A DNA stretch of 64,000 nt from Pleurostoma richardsiae. Lineage: Eukaryota > Ascomycota > Sordariomycetes > Calosphaeriales > Pleurostomataceae. Below the pieces are notes generated by a model that worked only from the letters and a program-made list of their open reading frames with translations, made no database searches and was not told where the DNA came from. The DNA is taken from contig JANBVO010000044.1 in assembly GCA_030052745.1 (NCBI GenBank), positions 228,029-292,028 on the forward strand, given 5' to 3'. Position 1 is the first letter of the stretch. Every line of letters begins with the position of its first letter. Positions 62,440 through 64,000 of the stretch are shown piece after piece. The translations under genes were made by a program, and so were the position numbers.

Positions 62440-63831
62440 TCAAAACGGTGTTCGGTCGCCTAGAATAACCGAAGCTGGAAAAGCTATGCAATGTGATATA
62501 CACATCATCAAACAGAGATCATACGTCAAATATATCCCATCCGTATTCCAGCGACTTCCATCCGAGGGATCCTTGGTTCGTTTCCTCCATCCCAGCCGTG
62601 AGCACCAGGTCCAATAGAGTTCAATAAAGAGCCTTATGATGAAGGAGAACAAGCCGTCAAATGCGCCATTACAAACCATTAGTAGCAGGAGTCGAGGTAG
62701 CGGAGGCAGCAGACACATGGGAGACTCCTCGTGATAGTGGTCCTCTAGCAGCCCATTTCCCGCCGAGGTGGTACTTTCAGCTGGTTCAATAGCCAGTGCC
62801 AAACTGCAGCAGTTCGTGGAGCAGTTCAAGGCCTCGCGGACAGTGACGAGGAGAGCGCGAATGTATGGAGTAGAAAATGCAATCAGTAAGAAGGTATAAG
62901 TGTCAGGATTGCGACTGTGCCCCGAGAACACGACAACAGAGTGGAGCACGGCATGTACAACCAGATCACCCGTGTTGATGAATACGAAGCCAGATATCAA
63001 GGCAAAGATCCATCTGAAACGCATGAGATGACGTGATAACTCTGGAATCAAACAACACACAATGGAAAGCGACTTGTAAACAAGCATAACATGAATCATA
63101 CTCAGAGTAAATCGATAGAGTACGGCGTCGACGGTTATGACGGTAGTCAAGGTCTTATCCACAACCAAAGCGGAGCGTATGAACCGAGATATGAACGCGC
63201 CTAGCATGGACAGGCCTAAAATGCGAAGTGTAGCTAACGATCTCTTGGTGTTCGGTGTGGGGTTGTATCTGAAATTCAGAATACGTGACTTGAGTCGGCC
63301 AGGGCACTGTTGGATATCGACTGCGAAGACAATTTGACCACCTAGACGCTCTTGTGTGACGACAGCATATATGTCAGACGTCCCTAACGTCTTCGAGCGC
63401 CGTACCAGTCCCTCGTAGATGTCGTGGAGTCTTATAATGACTATCCGTAGAGCGCCCGTCTTTTTATCCCGGAGCTGAAGCACAGCAAGTGTAGATGGTG
63501 AGGAGCGAGTACTATAGAGGCGTGATGTGCTTTGCACTGCTATGGATGCTTTAACACTCGCGAGATCTTTCAGGATGTAAATGTGCAATAACCGAAGTTT
63601 TTGAGGGAGACTTCGTATCCACAAAGAATGCGTAAGTGGACTTAGAGCCCCAAAGTTCGGTGGCGTCCTAGTCGTGAGGAGCATGTTTTTCCGCGGCCAC
63701 AACTGCCACATGTGATCGCCGACTATGATTGTCGGGTCGTTGGCCCGCAACAGTGAACCGTCCTTTGCATGTCTGATCGGAAGAGCCAAAAGTCCCCAGG
63801 GATAGCGTCGTAATCGGCAGGGTAGAACCAT
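62440..63831 (-). CDS. Hypothetical multi-pass membrane protein
   Basis: An open frame of 463 codons from ATG 63831, and open for 12 more codons upstream without an ATG. Too long for chance in sequence of this composition, but I recognise no family. The first 200 residues are polar with RLHDIYEGLVRRSKTLG. From about residue 205 there are several hydrophobic stretches: SMLGAFISRFI, VDAVLYRFTLSMIHVMLVYK, WIFALISGFVFINTGDLVV, and a last pair near RLLLLMVCNGAFDGLFSFII. Codon use is less GC-biased than in its neighbours. The true start may lie in an exon beyond 63832, so the model is tentative. Confidence 0.5.
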   Translation of the reverse strand: MVLPCRLRRYPWGLLALPIRHAKDGSLLRANDPTIIVGDHMWQLWPRKNMLLTTRTPPNFGALSPLTHSLWIRSLPQKLRLLHIYILKDLASVKASIAVQSTSRLYSTRSSPSTLAVLQLRDKKTGALRIVIIRLHDIYEGLVRRSKTLGTSDIYAVVTQERLGGQIVFAVDIQQCPGRLKSRILNFRYNPTPNTKRSLATLRILGLSMLGAFISRFIRSALVVDKTLTTVITVDAVLYRFTLSMIHVMLVYKSLSIVCCLIPELSRHLMRFRWIFALISGFVFINTGDLVVHAVLHSVVVFSGHSRNPDTYTFLLIAFSTPYIRALLVTVREALNCSTNCCSLALAIEPAESTTSAGNGLLEDHYHEESPMCLLPPLPRLLLLMVCNGAFDGLFSFIIRLFIELYWTWCSRLGWRKRTKDPSDGSRWNTDGIYLTYDLCLMMCISHCIAFPASVILGDRTPF

Positions 63832-64000
63832 GTAGGAATACCCATGGTATCCTGAGACGAAACTCAAGCGATTTCTTTGTCAGCACCAGGGGCCTTTTTC
63901 ACGGCCCCTTCGGTGGCCGGCTCAACTTCGGCTCAGCACTTGATCAGTCGCAATCAGCCTTCATCAGTCTGTAACGGGTTGCGCTCACCTTTTTCCCTGA

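Overview
This window is nuclear DNA of a filamentous ascomycete (Pezizomycotina). Genes are compact and cut by short introns of about 50-110 bp with GT..CTAAC/CTGAC..AG signals. The window carries fungal-specific families: Zn2Cys6 factors with a fungal_trans domain, a LaeA-like methyltransferase, 12- and 14-helix MFS carriers, and a SYG1-type SPX-EXS protein. The class cannot be fixed from sequence alone; a Sordariomycete-like fungus is my inference. Exon structures were built by hand from splice signals, reading frame and family motifs, and each joined CDS was checked to be a multiple of three.

Left part, 1-19.6 kb: a dense block of metabolic genes that looks like a catabolic gene cluster. 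It holds a short-chain dehydrogenase (cut by the edge), a two-domain AtuA-like protein, a 3-hydroxyisobutyrate-dehydrogenase-like enzyme, an aldo-keto reductase with one broken-looking splice acceptor, an alpha/beta hydrolase, an MFS transporter, a transcription factor with both C2H2 and Zn2Cys6 fingers, a vanillyl-alcohol-oxidase-type flavoenzyme, a type B carboxylesterase and a quinone-oxidoreductase-like MDR enzyme. Regulator, carrier, two hydrolases and six oxidoreductase or accessory enzymes fit uptake and stepwise oxidation of an ester, phenolic or branched acyclic substrate. This is the best candidate here for an undescribed system.

Middle, 20-35.3 kb: housekeeping genes. These are the large CAF-1 subunit, a Ser-rich conserved protein, a 5.2-kb stretch with no convincing gene, the SPX-EXS protein SYG1 and an M18 vacuolar aminopeptidase.

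Right part, 35.9-64 kb: accessory genes. A 14-TM-type MFS carrier and an SDR lacking the catalytic Tyr come first. A 0.5-kb inverted array of a degenerate 12-bp repeat follows, then a Zn2Cys6 factor, a tandem 134-bp duplication, an UNC93-like carrier with two GC-AG introns and a SAM methyltransferase. After these come a dual-specificity phosphatase, a fungal membrane protein, a DHCR24-like FAD enzyme, a LaeA-like methyltransferase, a subtilase without signal peptide, a PAF-acetylhydrolase and an unrecognised membrane protein near the right edge.
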